Assembly: GCA_016801845.1 (NCBI GenBank)
Contig: CM028912.1
Location: forward strand, 22,533,501 to 22,597,500
Length of the DNA: 64,000 nt
Reading direction: 5' to 3'
Origin: Polydactylus sextarius
Lineage: Eukaryota > Chordata > Actinopteri > Polynemidae
The notes beneath the pieces were generated by a model. The model saw only the letters and a list, made by a program, of their open reading frames with translations. It had not been told where the DNA came from and did no database searches. Shown in pieces: positions 1 to 64,000 of this stretch. How positions within the stretch are numbered: position 1 is the stretch's first letter; each line of letters starts with the position of its first letter. A program made the translations under genes and the position numbers.

Positions 1-118
1 ATTTCCAATCAGGCTGAAAGAAAACAGTTATTATACATTAGAAGAAAACATATGCACACAACAGGTATGTGTTCAGATCTTCTATTCCTTTTTATAATAA
101 TGATTTTGGATTATGCAG
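1..118 (+). other. ttn: Intron end upstream of the first visible exon
   Basis: No supported exon. The acceptor is ttatgcag ending at 118. The first half of d1 must lie on an exon upstream of the window. A cag|gtatgt donor-like site at 62-67 exists, but the phase-2 frame needed to join 119 has stops at 15-17 and 39-41. Confidence 0.6.

Positions 119-64000
<63,882 letters not shown>

Noticed and set aside
42..64. Possible 23-base micro-exon before the first exon (ag at 40-41, cag|gtatgt donor)
   Set aside because: It would have to supply the first half of an Ig domain, and its translation does not resemble one. The longer reading has stops in the needed frame.

Overview
The whole window is one stretch of a single plus-strand gene, titin (ttn), the giant sarcomeric ruler and spring protein of striated muscle. 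I resolve 94 coding exons with GT-AG introns. They encode about 149 consecutive immunoglobulin (Ig, I-set) and fibronectin type III (Fn3) domains, called d1 to d149 here. Neither gene end is present: the window opens inside an intron that splits an Ig domain and closes inside an open exon. Compact introns (about 70 to 660 bp) and intronic repeat remnants of teleost type suggest a ray-finned fish. Fish carry more than one ttn copy, and I cannot tell which this is.

Layout. Bases 119-1119: three Ig domains, the end of the distal I-band tandem-Ig segment. Bases 1231-2548: three Fn3 domains that open the I/A-junction and A-band part. Bases 3114-9566: an irregular block, Ig-Fn-Fn-Ig and then six Fn3 in a row. 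Bases 9658-32614: six regular seven-domain super-repeats (Ig-Fn-Fn-Ig-Fn-Fn-Fn), the D-zone. From 32767 to the end: eleven-domain super-repeats (Ig-Fn-Fn-Ig-Fn-Fn-Fn-Ig-Fn-Fn-Fn), the C-zone. Eight are complete and a ninth has begun. Super-repeats 3 to 7 lie, with flanking domains, in one uninterrupted 17,295-bp exon (42113-59407). This matches the giant A-band exon of human TTN (about 17.1 kb).

Gene architecture. Introns between domains are almost all phase 1, so most domain exons are symmetric. Sixteen introns cut inside a domain, mostly in phase 0 or 2, and their donors are weaker on average. Several introns are missing relative to this scheme: a 2,970-bp ten-domain exon, two Ig+Fn3 exons and one Fn3-half+Fn3 exon.

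Function. The A-band array binds along the thick filament (myosin tails and myosin-binding protein C). It supplies the 43-nm register of the C-zone, one eleven-domain super-repeat per period. I found no second gene, RNA gene or novel system. The most interesting points are local: an Ig domain without its core Trp, PEVK-like or acidic inserts in Fn3 and Ig loops, position-specific signatures in the C-zone repeats, near-identical blocks between super-repeats 5 and 6, and an antisense solo-LTR-like insertion in one intron.
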